A stretch of 43,458 nucleotides of DNA from Kaiparowitsia implicata GSE-PSE-MK54-09C (GCA_019359435.1 JAHHHI010000011.1:1-43458), one strand, 5' to 3'; positions 25,236-34,200 are shown, counted from the stretch's first letter. Notes: generated from the letters alone by a model not told the origin. Program-made: numbers and translations.

Positions 25236-26623
25236 CCTCCCAAGTATCCGTTTCAATAGAGATGCCCCCGCAGGCTGTTGAGCACACCAACTTCAATTCA
25301 CCCGCGATCGCGCTGTTTCATTGCTACGACGTAATCGAAGACTTTGCCAGCACGCTGGGCATGTCGGTAGAGCAATACTGTACCGAGTTTTCCTGTAACT
25401 ATATGTTTGGATATGCCAACGCCCTCAAAACGGTTGGCGTTCGAACTGTTATTTTTTACATTTCTGCCACTGTTTCCAAGCCGACAACTTATATCAATAC
25501 GGCAACGGGTGTGCCAATTCGCGTCCTCCCAGTGCCCAAAGTCTACAAGCTACATCGCTTAGTTCGCAGCAATCGGCGGGCGATGCTGCAGGTGGAGGGC
25601 GAATTCAGCTCCAACTCCCAACAATCTAGTACATCGCTATCCCTGCTCAGTTCGCTCAAGCGAATTATCAACAGTACTGGAACCTATTTATCTACTCCAC
25701 TTAGGCTGCTTGCCAAAGAGATGCGGCAAGCCAACTGCCAGGCCCTGTTGTGCCAGAGCTACGAGTATGCGCGATTCGATGCCTGTGTACTCATGGGCAA
25801 GTTTGCCAAAATTCCGGTGTTTGCTGTGTTTCAAGGTGGCGCCACTGAAACTTGGAGCGCCCTGGAAAAATTGATTCGTCCAGGTTCGATGAATGGCTGC
25901 AGTGGGCTCATCATTCCTCCTCGCCAGGAACGGGAGCGTGTCTGCCAACAGTACCAACTGCCCAAGCAAAAGGTTGCCCAAATCTTTAATCCGTTGGATG
26001 TTGAGGTTTGGCAAGCGGTAGATCGACAACAAGCGAGATATGAATTGAATATCCCACCCACTGCAAAGGTTGTGGTGTCTCACGGGCGCATCGAAATTTA
26101 CAACAAAGGGTTGGATGTTTTGCTTACCGCCTGGCAGCGCATTTGTCGCGATCGCCCGGGTCAAGATTTACGCCTGCTACTACTGGGCACGGGCAGCGAT
26201 GCCGACGAATTTCAACGTCGCATTCAGGAGATGAACTTGCACAACATCATGTGGCGCAATGAGTTTGTCAACGATCGCACCGTCATTCAGCAGTACCTAT
26301 CCGCCGCAGACGTTTACACCATGGCATCCCGATCTGAAGGATTTCCCATTGCGCCCACTGAAGCAATGGCCTGCGGGCTCCCCGTTGTCGCGGCCAACGC
26401 ATCGGGCATTTCCGATATTTTGGAGCCGGGCGAAGTAGCGGGCGGCATTGTGGTGCCCTGTGGCGATGCTGAGGCGTTGGCGCAGAACCTGGGGCGACTG
26501 CTCGACGATGACTCGCTCAGGCAAACAATGGGGCAAAGAGCCCGACACCGCATCCAGCAAGCATTCGCGCCTGAGGTCATTGGTCAGCAGCTGAAACAGT
26601 TTTTATTGCAGCACTCGGGCTAA
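25229..26623 (+). CDS. Family 4 glycosyltransferase
   Basis: This 464-residue GT4 enzyme overlaps the upstream gene by seven bases. The C-terminal donor domain is clear: VVSHGRIEIYNKGLDVLLTA, LLLGTGSDADEFQRR and the EX7E region SRSEGFPIAPTEAMACGLPV then VAANASGISDILE. The N-terminal acceptor domain is longer than usual (about 270 residues) and diverged. It includes a serine-rich stretch near residues 130-145 and CHGG-like AVFQGGATE near residue 205. No membrane helix is seen. It belongs to the polysaccharide locus, immediately before the flippase gene. Confidence 0.87.
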   Translation: MLTSQVSVSIEMPPQAVEHTNFNSPAIALFHCYDVIEDFASTLGMSVEQYCTEFSCNYMFGYANALKTVGVRTVIFYISATVSKPTTYINTATGVPIRVLPVPKVYKLHRLVRSNRRAMLQVEGEFSSNSQQSSTSLSLLSSLKRIINSTGTYLSTPLRLLAKEMRQANCQALLCQSYEYARFDACVLMGKFAKIPVFAVFQGGATETWSALEKLIRPGSMNGCSGLIIPPRQERERVCQQYQLPKQKVAQIFNPLDVEVWQAVDRQQARYELNIPPTAKVVVSHGRIEIYNKGLDVLLTAWQRICRDRPGQDLRLLLLGTGSDADEFQRRIQEMNLHNIMWRNEFVNDRTVIQQYLSAADVYTMASRSEGFPIAPTEAMACGLPVVAANASGISDILEPGEVAGGIVVPCGDAEALAQNLGRLLDDDSLRQTMGQRARHRIQQAFAPEVIGQQLKQFLLQHSG

Positions 26624-26645
26624 TTTTTGGATTGATATCCCCACC

Positions 26646-28049
26646 ATGCAAAGTCCGAAAGGAAGACTGCTAAAAGGCGGCCTCATTCTCACCCTGCGAC
26701 AACTCCTATCGACGGGGTTGTCGCTCGTGAGCGCCCTAGTTGTGGCCCGCATTTTAGGCCCCGAGCAATATGGAATTGTGGCGATCGCTTTGGGGATTTT
26801 CTACTTCCTCAGCCCAAACGTAAAATTGGGACTCCATGCCTATCTCATTCGCCAACCGGATCTGCCAAACTTTACCAAACACCACATCCTCAGCTTTTAT
26901 CTCACCGTTGGGGGGGCACTGTGCATCCTGCTGGCCTTGTGCGCTCCCCTGATGGGATGGTGGACTGGCCAACCCGAAATTACGATGGTGGTGAGGGTCT
27001 TGGCCATTCCGCTGTGGTTTGACATGATTGCAGCGGTTTCTATTGCCATGATGGAGCGCGAATTCAACTTTGCAGAAGTAGGTATTGTCGAGGCCGTATC
27101 TCAAACGAGCAATTACATGGTTGCCATTCCCCTGGTGTTACTCAATTGGGGATATTGGGGACCCATTGTCGGCTTAATCACTCAGTTTCTTGTGCTGGCC
27201 ATTCTCGCCATTCGCTACCAGCCCATTCGCTGGCAGGGAAAATGGGACTGGACAGTGATGAAGCCCGCCCTCGCCTATGGAATTGGGTTTTCAGGTTCCG
27301 AGTGGATTACCACGCTGCGATCGCTCACCATTCCTATATTTGTCACTCGGCTGTTGGGATTGGAAGCGGCAGGCATTATCAGCATTTCCATTCGGCTCAT
27401 TGAACAACTGTCGCTGCTGCGAATTGTGATTCGTCGTATGTCGATTAGTGTGTTGGCAAAGATCACGAATGATAAGGAAAAAACACTGCGAACCATTTCC
27501 CGTGGCATTGCCTATCAAGTGCTGTTGATTGGAGTCATTTGTGCCTCATTTGCCTGCGTTGCCAGTTGGATTATTCCCTTAGTCTTTGGAGACCAATGGC
27601 TCCCCAGCACGCGAGTCTTTCCAATCATTGCAAGCGCAGCCTTAGTATGGGCCATGTTTGATTTACAAACCGCAGCGCTGTATGCAGTCGGGCGAAACCG
27701 AGATGTTGCCCTGTTCAATGGCTTCAACGTGGCATCTTTATGGTTAGGATGCTGGATCTTTTTACCCATGTTTGGGCCGATCGGCTACGGCTTAGCCGAA
27801 ATTTTTGCCTCACCTAGCCACTTTCTTCTGCATCGTTCTATTACAAAGCTGTACAGTTCACCCAAGTATGCCAACGCATTATGGCTGGCAGCTGCTGCTG
27901 TTCCGCCACTGTTGGGCAGTCTCTGGCTCTCTCCTATCTACAGTCTCGGAATTTTGGCAGCAAGTTACAGCATTGTTCTGCTATTTGTGCCTCATGTTAA
28001 AGAGATTCCCTTAGAACTGATTGCTGCTCTGCGTGTGCGCAGCGCCTAG
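26646..28049 (+). CDS. Wzx-like lipopolysaccharide/oligosaccharide flippase
   Basis: A 467-residue polytopic membrane protein of the polysaccharide-transporter (MOP) superfamily, with about 12-14 helices. The N-terminus KGGLILTLRQLLSTGLSLVS then ALVVARILGPEQYGIVAIAL is the classic Polysacc_synt opening, with the ARILGPEQYG motif. It flips the completed lipid-linked repeat unit across the plasma membrane for the Wzy-like polymerase. It starts 22 bases after the preceding gene with no clear Shine-Dalgarno. It is the last gene of the locus; a large palindromic element lies about 60 bases after its stop. Confidence 0.92.
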   Translation: MQSPKGRLLKGGLILTLRQLLSTGLSLVSALVVARILGPEQYGIVAIALGIFYFLSPNVKLGLHAYLIRQPDLPNFTKHHILSFYLTVGGALCILLALCAPLMGWWTGQPEITMVVRVLAIPLWFDMIAAVSIAMMEREFNFAEVGIVEAVSQTSNYMVAIPLVLLNWGYWGPIVGLITQFLVLAILAIRYQPIRWQGKWDWTVMKPALAYGIGFSGSEWITTLRSLTIPIFVTRLLGLEAAGIISISIRLIEQLSLLRIVIRRMSISVLAKITNDKEKTLRTISRGIAYQVLLIGVICASFACVASWIIPLVFGDQWLPSTRVFPIIASAALVWAMFDLQTAALYAVGRNRDVALFNGFNVASLWLGCWIFLPMFGPIGYGLAEIFASPSHFLLHRSITKLYSSPKYANALWLAAAAVPPLLGSLWLSPIYSLGILAASYSIVLLFVPHVKEIPLELIAALRVRSA

Positions 28050-28108
28050 TGACCTAGCTGGAGGGCAAATCCTTACAAGATAATCGTGGACTCTCAAGAA
28101 GCTTTCTC

Positions 28109-28226
28109 AACGTCAGTTCGGGTTAAGAGGGTTTTGGGGCATCGCGCGTCGCGCGATGCCCCAAAACCCTTAATGTGCCGTGCGCGTCGCGCACGGCACA
28201 TTAAGGGTTTGAGCTTATCCCGAACT
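28109..28226. repeat. Compound palindrome: two perfect 41-bp palindromes inside an outer inverted repeat
   Basis: Palindrome A (28129-28169) is 20+1+20 bases with arms beginning GGGTTTTGGGGCATC. Palindrome B (28167-28207) is 20+1+20 with arms beginning CCCTTAATGTGCCG. Both are perfect, share three bases (CCC), and are centred on GCG-T-CGC. AGTTCGGGTTAAG (28115-28127) and CTTATCCCGAACT (28214-28226) form an outer inverted repeat matching at 12 of 13. The left flank from 28109 recurs at 28343. No target duplication or open frame is visible. Confidence 0.95.
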
Positions 28227-28342
28227 CAGGTTACTCAGGTACAAGTTGAGGAATCAAATCAAAAAGAGCTTGAAGTTTCTGATATGTATGACACGGTGCG
28301 CAGCACTGGATCAGCCGCTCTTAAGAAACAAATTCTAGGGGT

Positions 28343-28403
28343 AACGTCAGTTCGAGTTAAAAGGGTTTCGGTATTGTCAGTATTTACTCCCAATGGCAAT
28401 ACC
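28343..28403. repeat. Second copy of the palindromic-element left flank
   Basis: AACGTCAGTTCG then AGTTAAAAGGGTTTCGG matches the flank at 28109 with about three differences in 30. It is followed by a different, weaker hairpin, GGTATTG (28370-28376) with CAATACC (28397-28403), instead of the 41-bp palindromes. Confidence 0.8.
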
Positions 28404-28549
28404 TGATACAGCATTGGCCGAGGAGTTCGCCGTAGCGTCTAAAGCCAGGATGGAGCGGCGATTTGGCGTGAAATTTTCTTTTTGAAAAGGTTGTGCGATC
28501 GCCCCCGTTTCTGGTTTATGCGTATGGAATCTGGGAGTGTTACATCGCT

Positions 28550-30130
28550 ATGAATCGACGGAGTTTGTTGAAGTTAGTCGGGCGAGCCGGGGGCGTGGCA
28601 GCGACTTTTGCCACGATGAAGGCCATGGGCTTGATTCATGCCGAGGCCACCGGGGCAGAACGCCCTAAGCTGACCGCACAGTCAGGCAGCGGAACAACGG
28701 TCGCCATTATTGGTGCGGGCATCGCCGGAATGACGGCAGCCTATGAACTTAGGCAGGCAGGCTATGACTGCACCATTTTAGAAGCGCGCGATCGCCCGGG
28801 TGGACGCTGCTGGACGCTGCGAGCGGGCGATCGCCTAGAGGAACAGTCCAGTTCGCAAACCTGTGCATTTGGGACGGCAGACCATCTCTATGTCAACCCT
28901 GGGCCAGCCCGCATTCCCTACCACCACCAAGCGCTGCTTGGCTACTGCAAAGAGTTTGGCGTGCCCATGCAGGTGATCGTCAACGAAAATCGTGCTGCTT
29001 ATTTTCAGGATGATGCGGCGTTTGGCGGACAGCCCATGCTGAATCGGCGCGTGGTGAATGATAGCCGGGGCTATATGTCAGAACTGCTGGCTAAGGCCAT
29101 TAACCGCAACGCCCTGGATGAGGAGGTATCCGCTGATGATCGGGAGAAAATTCTGGCCTTTGTGCGCAGCTATGGCAACTTAGATGCGGATTTGCTCTAT
29201 CAGGGCAGCACGCGCGCGGGCTATGTCACGCCGCCCGGTGCAGGGGATGTGGCGGGCGATCGCCACTCACCCATTGACCTATCGGAGCTGCTAAAGTCCA
29301 GTTTTTGGAACTATAAAATGCACTTTGCCGAGGGGTATAACCAAGCGGCAACCATGTTAGAGCCCGTGGGCGGCATGGATCAAATCGCGGAAGGGTTTGC
29401 GCGTCAGGTGGGGCATTTAATCACCTACAACGCACCCGTGACGCAGATTCGCAAAACGCCCGACGGGGTGCGCGTGGTCTATACCGACGGGGCTGGCAGC
29501 GAGGCAGCGCTAGATGCAGATTTCGCCATCTGCACCCTGCCGCTGTCGGTGTTGTCGGGGGTGGATGCGGATTTCTCGCCCGCCTATCAACAGGCGATCG
29601 CCGTCGGGGCCGAGTCCTATGTCAAAGCGATGAAGATTGCGTTTCAGTGCGATCGCCGCTTCTGGGAAGAAGACAGCGGCATTTATGGCGGCATTTCTTG
29701 GACAGAACAGGATGTGACCCAGGTGTGGTATCCCTCGGCAGGGTTTCAGCAGCCAGGTGGAGTGCTGGTGGCGGCCTATATCTGGACCAACAGCATTGGC
29801 GAACGGCTGGGAGCACTGTCGCCCGCTGATCGCTTAGAAGCGGCGATCGCCGATGTAGAAGCCATTCACCCCAACCTGCGGCAAGAGATTACCCCCAACA
29901 CCGGGCTCAGCATTGCCTGGGAACAGGTGCCCTATAGCGAAGGCGGCTGGATAGAGTGGGACGACGACGCCCTCAGCGACGCATACCCACTGCTCAACCA
30001 ACCCGACGATCGCATCTATCTGGCGGGTGAGCACCTCAGCTATCTCACCGGATGGCAAGAAGGAGCGGTGCTGTCAGCACATCAGGCTGTGCGGAGCGTA
30101 GCGGCGCAGCTTCAGGCCATGCAAGCCTAA
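28550..30130 (+). CDS. Tat-exported L-amino-acid oxidase / flavin monoamine oxidase
   Basis: This FAD enzyme would oxidise L-amino acids (or amines) to imino acids with H2O2. From ATG 28550 it is 526 residues. The N-terminus MNRRSLLKLVGRAGGVAATF is a twin-arginine signal (RRSLLK), so export to the periplasm or thylakoid lumen as a folded flavoprotein is expected. The FAD site is VAIIGAGIAGMTAAYELRQA, then ILEARDRPGGRCWTLR, the GGR motif of amine oxidases. NPGPARIPYHH resembles the substrate-channel arginine region of LAAOs, and YLAGEHLSYLTGWQEGAVLS is the C-terminal FAD-binding block. An in-frame ATG at 28493 would mask the Tat signal and is rejected. Substrate range cannot be told. A RidA gene follows 240 bases downstream. 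Confidence 0.9.
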   Translation: MNRRSLLKLVGRAGGVAATFATMKAMGLIHAEATGAERPKLTAQSGSGTTVAIIGAGIAGMTAAYELRQAGYDCTILEARDRPGGRCWTLRAGDRLEEQSSSQTCAFGTADHLYVNPGPARIPYHHQALLGYCKEFGVPMQVIVNENRAAYFQDDAAFGGQPMLNRRVVNDSRGYMSELLAKAINRNALDEEVSADDREKILAFVRSYGNLDADLLYQGSTRAGYVTPPGAGDVAGDRHSPIDLSELLKSSFWNYKMHFAEGYNQAATMLEPVGGMDQIAEGFARQVGHLITYNAPVTQIRKTPDGVRVVYTDGAGSEAALDADFAICTLPLSVLSGVDADFSPAYQQAIAVGAESYVKAMKIAFQCDRRFWEEDSGIYGGISWTEQDVTQVWYPSAGFQQPGGVLVAAYIWTNSIGERLGALSPADRLEAAIADVEAIHPNLRQEITPNTGLSIAWEQVPYSEGGWIEWDDDALSDAYPLLNQPDDRIYLAGEHLSYLTGWQEGAVLSAHQAVRSVAAQLQAMQA

Positions 30131-30369
30131 GGGGCAGCGGTCTATTCAGCGTTGGAAGATGGTTTGAAGAACCGATTCAACGCGGGGCTTAATGCTAGTC
30201 AGACTAAGCCTCTGGTCGGCTGAGACTGCTTGAAAGAGGCGGCTCAATACGGTGCGATACCGTCTAATCTCAACCGTCCAAAACGCCACAGCAGAGGCGT
30301 TCGTTCCCAACAACGGTCATCACTGTATTTTTGAAATTGTGATTGTGAAATTGTGAGGAGACAGATATC

Positions 30370-30951
30370 ATGCTGAATCAAGTTTGGACGCAGAAACTAG
30401 CCCGATGGATGCAAGGAGCATTCGGCGTTGCCGTCTCAAAAAGAGCAGCTCTGCTGCTGATAAGCGGACTGGCGATCGCCCTCATCTTGGCATCACCCCA
30501 TCCGGTTATCGCCCAAGAGATCATCCGCTACCCAATCCCCAACTCCACCTTTCCGATTGCCCGTGCGGTGGAATTACCCGCCGACAGTCAACTGGTTTAC
30601 GTCAGCGGGCAAGTGCCGCCCGTCATAGACCCAGACGCGCCACCCACCAGCGTAGCCGCATTTGGCGACACCGAACTGCAAACCATCAACGTCATCGAGC
30701 GCATTCAAGACATCCTCACCGATCTAGACTTGACCCTGAGCGATGTCGTCAAGATGCAGGTGTTCTTGGTGGGCGACCCCGAGATGGATGGCATGATGGA
30801 CTTTGATGGCTTTATGGCGGGTTATACCCAATACTTTGGCACCCCAGATCAGCCAAATCTGCCCGCCCGCTCTGCCATGCAGGTCGCGGGTTTGGTCAAC
30901 CCAGGTTGGCTTGTCGAAATTGAAGTCGTAGCCGTGCGCCCGTCTGTCTAG
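30370..30951 (+). CDS. RidA/YjgF-family enamine-imine deaminase with signal peptide
   Basis: RidA proteins hydrolyse reactive enamines and imines released by PLP enzymes and amino-acid oxidases. The 193-residue product has an N-terminal extension of about 60 residues containing a hydrophobic signal (AALLLISGLAIALILASPHP then VIAQE), which ordinary cytosolic RidA (about 130 residues) lacks. The domain follows: LVYVSGQVPPVIDP, ELQTINVIERIQDILTDLDL, DVVKMQVFLVGDPEM and, near the end, LPARSAMQVAGL with VEIEVVAV. The conserved catalytic-type Arg (PARS) and Glu (VEIE) are retained. The final repeat has a Met-rich loop (EMDGMMDFDGFMAGY). A purine-rich stretch (GAGGAGACAG) precedes ATG 30370. Working after the exported oxidase in the same compartment is inferred. 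Confidence 0.9.
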   Translation: MLNQVWTQKLARWMQGAFGVAVSKRAALLLISGLAIALILASPHPVIAQEIIRYPIPNSTFPIARAVELPADSQLVYVSGQVPPVIDPDAPPTSVAAFGDTELQTINVIERIQDILTDLDLTLSDVVKMQVFLVGDPEMDGMMDFDGFMAGYTQYFGTPDQPNLPARSAMQVAGLVNPGWLVEIEVVAVRPSV

Positions 30952-31354
30952 TGCTGAGGCATTCTACTGCTGAGGCATTGTTTAAGGTAAGTTCGGTGAA
31001 CCCCTGAGACCAAATCCAAATCCCATCTCCTCGGGGCCACAACCGTTATCTATGTGTAGACGAATGGCATTCGCCCTGCCCAACTGGGGTTAACTAAGCA
31101 GGTTTTGAGCTAAACCCGTGCTGCCCGCGTCGTGGGCAGCACGGGTTATTGTTGTTTCTGCCCTGCCGCGCCAGAAGGCCGAATGCTTGTTGCTTTCCAT
31201 GGCGTCACGGCACCGCGAGATCAACCTCAGTGGATTTTGGGAACGCTAAGAGAAATTTTGCCTGCTCATAGGCAGCGATAGGTGCTATTTCGCTCGTTTT
31301 GAGGGCGGGCATCGTCCCGATCGCGAGCACTCCCTACTCCTCAACCCATCATTG
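30952..31354. other. Intergenic with a palindrome
   Basis: This 400-base gap holds the palindrome at 31113-31147. Otherwise I see only a probable promoter region for the histidine-kinase gene, without a clear consensus. Confidence 0.55.
31113..31147. repeat. 35-bp palindrome of the GCGTCG-centred family
   Basis: AACCCGTGCTGCCCGCG-T-CG followed by the complementary arm, 17+1+17 with one G/T mismatch. The centre GCG-T-CG matches palindromes A and B at 28.1-28.2 kb, while the arms are unrelated in sequence. The left flank GGTTTTGAGCTAAACCCG resembles GGGTTTGAGCTTATCCCG at the right edge of the 28.2-kb element. Confidence 0.9.
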
Positions 31355-34078
31355 ATGAATAATCCTGCGATCGCCCCAAATCAGTCTTCTCAGCCCTCTG
31401 ATGAGCCTCTACCGCAGCCATCGGCAGAGTTGCAGCAGCTATCTACCCAACAAATTGCTACCCTTCTCGCCAGCATTCGCGACGGGTTTTTTAGCCTCAA
31501 TCAAGATTGGCAGTTTACGTTCGTCAACCCCAGAGCAGAAGCTGTGCTCAACCGCCCGGGTGGAGACTTGATCGGCCATGTCATCTGGGAAGAATTTCCA
31601 GACCTGGTTGGAACCGTGTTTTATTACGAATACCAACGGGCCGTAGCTCAGCAAACGCCGATCACCTTTGAGGAGTTTTATCCCCCGCTAGACACCTGGT
31701 TTGAAGTGCGGGCCTATCCCTTTGAAGCCGGGCTGTCGGTGTACTTCAGCGATATTGGCGATCGCAAACGCTACGAAGCCGAGCGGCAGCAGGCCGAAGA
31801 ACGCATGCGCGCCTCTCACACCTTCCTCAACAACATCATCAATGGCACTAGCGATCCCATCTTCGTCAAAGACGCCCAGCACCAGTGGCTTTTGGTCAAC
31901 GATGCCCTCTGCGCCTTTGTCGGCTTGCCCCGTGAGGCGCTGATTGGCAAATCTGATTATGATGTCTTTCCCAAAGCGCAGGCAGATGGATTTTGGGACG
32001 TGGATCAGCAAGTATTAACCACCGGCATTGATCACATCACAGAAGAAAAACTTACCACCGCTGATGGTACTGAGACCCATATTTCTACTAAAAAATCATC
32101 CTTTACTGATGCCTATGGCAATCGATACGTTGTCGGCACCATCCGTGATGTGACACAGCTAAAGCAACAAGAGCAGCAGCTCAAGCAGATGCTCTGGCGA
32201 TTTAATATTGCTAATCAGGCCACCCATGAAGGGATATGGGAAATCACGATTGTGGATGGCGATGTGGCTAACCCGCAGAACCCCATTTGGTGGTCGCCCA
32301 AGTTTCTAGAAATCTTGGGCTATGCCAACGAGACAGAGTTTCCGCCAGATTTCAACCGTTGGATCAACAGCATCCATCCCGATGATGTGAACCGGGTGCT
32401 ACATGGCTTTGAGCAGCATTTTAGCGATGCCACAGGCGATACCCCTTACGATGTGGAGTATCGAATTCAGACTCAGCAGGGGGCGTATATTTGGGTGCGC
32501 GATGTGGGGAAAACCATCCACAACCATGCCCAGGTTCCGGTGATGATCGTCGGAACGATTTGCGATGTGAGCGATCGCAAGCTAGCCCAAGATGCAGTAG
32601 AACAACAGCAGCACATGCTGAAAGCCATTCTAGACACCATCCCCAATCGGCTGTGGTTAAAGGATCGCCAGGGTCGCCATATGGCGGTCAACCAATCCTT
32701 TAGCGATGCGCTGGGGCTTGCTCCCACAGACTTGATTGGCAAGACCGATGCTGACCTGTGGAGTGCAGCAGAAGCCGCCACCTTCTGGCAAGAAGATCAG
32801 CGGATTATGCAGCTGGGACAGCCAGAAACGCTAGAAGAAGAACTGATCCTGCCGGATGAGCGGCGCTGGTTTTCCACCACTAAGACCCCCATGCGCAATG
32901 ACCAAGGGCAGATCGTTGGCACCATTGGCATTTCAACCGACATTACAGAACGGCGGCAGGCAGAAGAACGCCTTCGTCAAGCCAAAGATGAGCTAGAAGA
33001 TCGGGTGAAAGCGCGCACCGCAGAACTGCGGGCTACCGTGTCGCGGTTAAAGCGGGAGGTGAGCGATCGCAAAACAGCAGAAAACGCACTGCGCCGCTCT
33101 GAACAAGAGCTGCGACAGCAGGCCGTTGACCTAGAATCCACACTGCACACGCTGCAAAAAACCCAGGCACAGCTAATTCAAAGTGAAAAGATGTCAAGCC
33201 TGGGGCAACTCGTAGCGGGCATTGCTCATGAAATCAACAACCCAGTGAACTTTATCTATGGCAACCTCACCTATTCCGCTGACTATACAAAAGACTTGAT
33301 TAACCTAGTACAGCTTTATCAACAGCATTATCCTCAGCCTATACACGCCATCCAGAGCAAAATCCATCTGATTGATCTAGAGTTTTTGCTGACTGATTTG
33401 CCCAAGCTCATGTCCTCTATGAAGCTAGGTGCAGAGCGAATTCAATCCATTGTGGCCTCCTTGCGCTCCTTTTCTCGAATGGACGAGGCTGAGTGCAAGC
33501 GCGTGGATATTCACGATGGCATTCAAAGCACGCTGATGATTTTGCAAAGCCGGCTGAAGGCCACACTCAACCGCCCTGCCATTGTAGTGGAAACAGAGTT
33601 TGGCACATTGCCCTTAGTAGAATGCTACGCCGGACAGCTGAATCAAGTGTTTATGAACATTATCAGCAATGCAATTGATGCCCTAGACAACAAGCTGGCA
33701 ACGCTAACCGTAAGACCACACCCGTTAGCCTCTTCAAATTTGGATTCATCAGCGTTAGACCATCCAGATTCATCAGATTCAGCCCTCGTCACCCCCTTTG
33801 TTCCCACAATCCGCATTCACACCACTCACGCCGACCCAGACCATGTGCAAGTCACCATTGCAGACAATGGCCCTGGCATGTCTACGCTAGTGCAGCAGCG
33901 GTTGTTTGACCCGTTTTATACCACTAAGCCAGTCGGCAAAGGCACTGGGCTAGGCCTTTCAGTGAGCTACCAAATTATCTGCGAGACGCATGGAGGCTCG
34001 CTGCGCTGTGTGTCGGTTCCGGGCAGCGGTGCAGAGCTTCACATTGAGATTCCCATTCATCAATCAGAGGCGACCTGA
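31355..34078 (+). CDS. Multi-PAS sensor histidine kinase
   Basis: The 907-residue protein has no membrane helix, so it is a soluble sensor. Four PAS domains are visible at about residues 30-145, 155-275, 285-410 and 420-545 (for example FVNPRAEAVLNRPGGDLIGH, FVKDAQHQWLLVNDALCAFV, WWSPKFLEILGYANETEF with a PAC end, and RLWLKDRQGRHMAVNQSF). A coiled coil at about 545-610 leads to the HisKA box SSLGQLVAGIAHEINNPVNF with the phosphorylated His at 625. HATPase boxes are NQVFMNIISNAIDAL (N), ADNGPGMS (G1) and FDPFYTTKPVGKGTGLGLSV (F/G2). No receiver domain and no adjacent response regulator are present, so its partner is elsewhere. ATG 31355 is preferred to TTG 31352. Signals sensed are unknown. 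Confidence 0.93.
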   Translation: MNNPAIAPNQSSQPSDEPLPQPSAELQQLSTQQIATLLASIRDGFFSLNQDWQFTFVNPRAEAVLNRPGGDLIGHVIWEEFPDLVGTVFYYEYQRAVAQQTPITFEEFYPPLDTWFEVRAYPFEAGLSVYFSDIGDRKRYEAERQQAEERMRASHTFLNNIINGTSDPIFVKDAQHQWLLVNDALCAFVGLPREALIGKSDYDVFPKAQADGFWDVDQQVLTTGIDHITEEKLTTADGTETHISTKKSSFTDAYGNRYVVGTIRDVTQLKQQEQQLKQMLWRFNIANQATHEGIWEITIVDGDVANPQNPIWWSPKFLEILGYANETEFPPDFNRWINSIHPDDVNRVLHGFEQHFSDATGDTPYDVEYRIQTQQGAYIWVRDVGKTIHNHAQVPVMIVGTICDVSDRKLAQDAVEQQQHMLKAILDTIPNRLWLKDRQGRHMAVNQSFSDALGLAPTDLIGKTDADLWSAAEAATFWQEDQRIMQLGQPETLEEELILPDERRWFSTTKTPMRNDQGQIVGTIGISTDITERRQAEERLRQAKDELEDRVKARTAELRATVSRLKREVSDRKTAENALRRSEQELRQQAVDLESTLHTLQKTQAQLIQSEKMSSLGQLVAGIAHEINNPVNFIYGNLTYSADYTKDLINLVQLYQQHYPQPIHAIQSKIHLIDLEFLLTDLPKLMSSMKLGAERIQSIVASLRSFSRMDEAECKRVDIHDGIQSTLMILQSRLKATLNRPAIVVETEFGTLPLVECYAGQLNQVFMNIISNAIDALDNKLATLTVRPHPLASSNLDSSALDHPDSSDSALVTPFVPTIRIHTTHADPDHVQVTIADNGPGMSTLVQQRLFDPFYTTKPVGKGTGLGLSVSYQIICETHGGSLRCVSVPGSGAELHIEIPIHQSEAT

Positions 34079-34163
34079 TTGGCTCCTCAATGCGCAGGGT
34101 CGAGTGAGGCCATCCGGGTTTCCCCTCAATAATTTCTCTCACAGCGCTATGGTTCGACCCGTA

Positions 34164-34200
34164 AAATGGGAAACGCGACGCGCGACCATTTATTTTTTTT
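34164..34200 (+). terminator. Probable terminator of the histidine-kinase gene
   Basis: AAATGG (34164-34169) pairs with CCATTT (34186-34191), with a GCG-ACG-CGC inner pairing, and is followed by A and eight T. It ends transcription before the SRP RNA gene. Confidence 0.65.

Larger units (their letters stand above)
28050..28549. other. Intergenic, palindromic repeat region
   Basis: The 500 bases between flippase and oxidase hold a compound palindrome (28109-28226) and a partial second copy (28343-28403). A 106-codon open frame across them is an artefact of the repeats. Confidence 0.8.

Noticed and set aside
28086-28406. Open frame across the palindromic element
   Set aside because: The peptide merely translates palindromes A and B and their flanks; repeats of RVKRV come from the repeated flank.
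28493-28549. Upstream start of the amino-acid oxidase
   Set aside because: It adds 19 residues before a textbook Tat motif MNRRSLLK, which should be N-terminal.
30952-31110. Riboswitch-like element after ridA
   Set aside because: A CTGAGA string recalls the TPP riboswitch, but the other conserved parts are missing and no thiamine gene follows.
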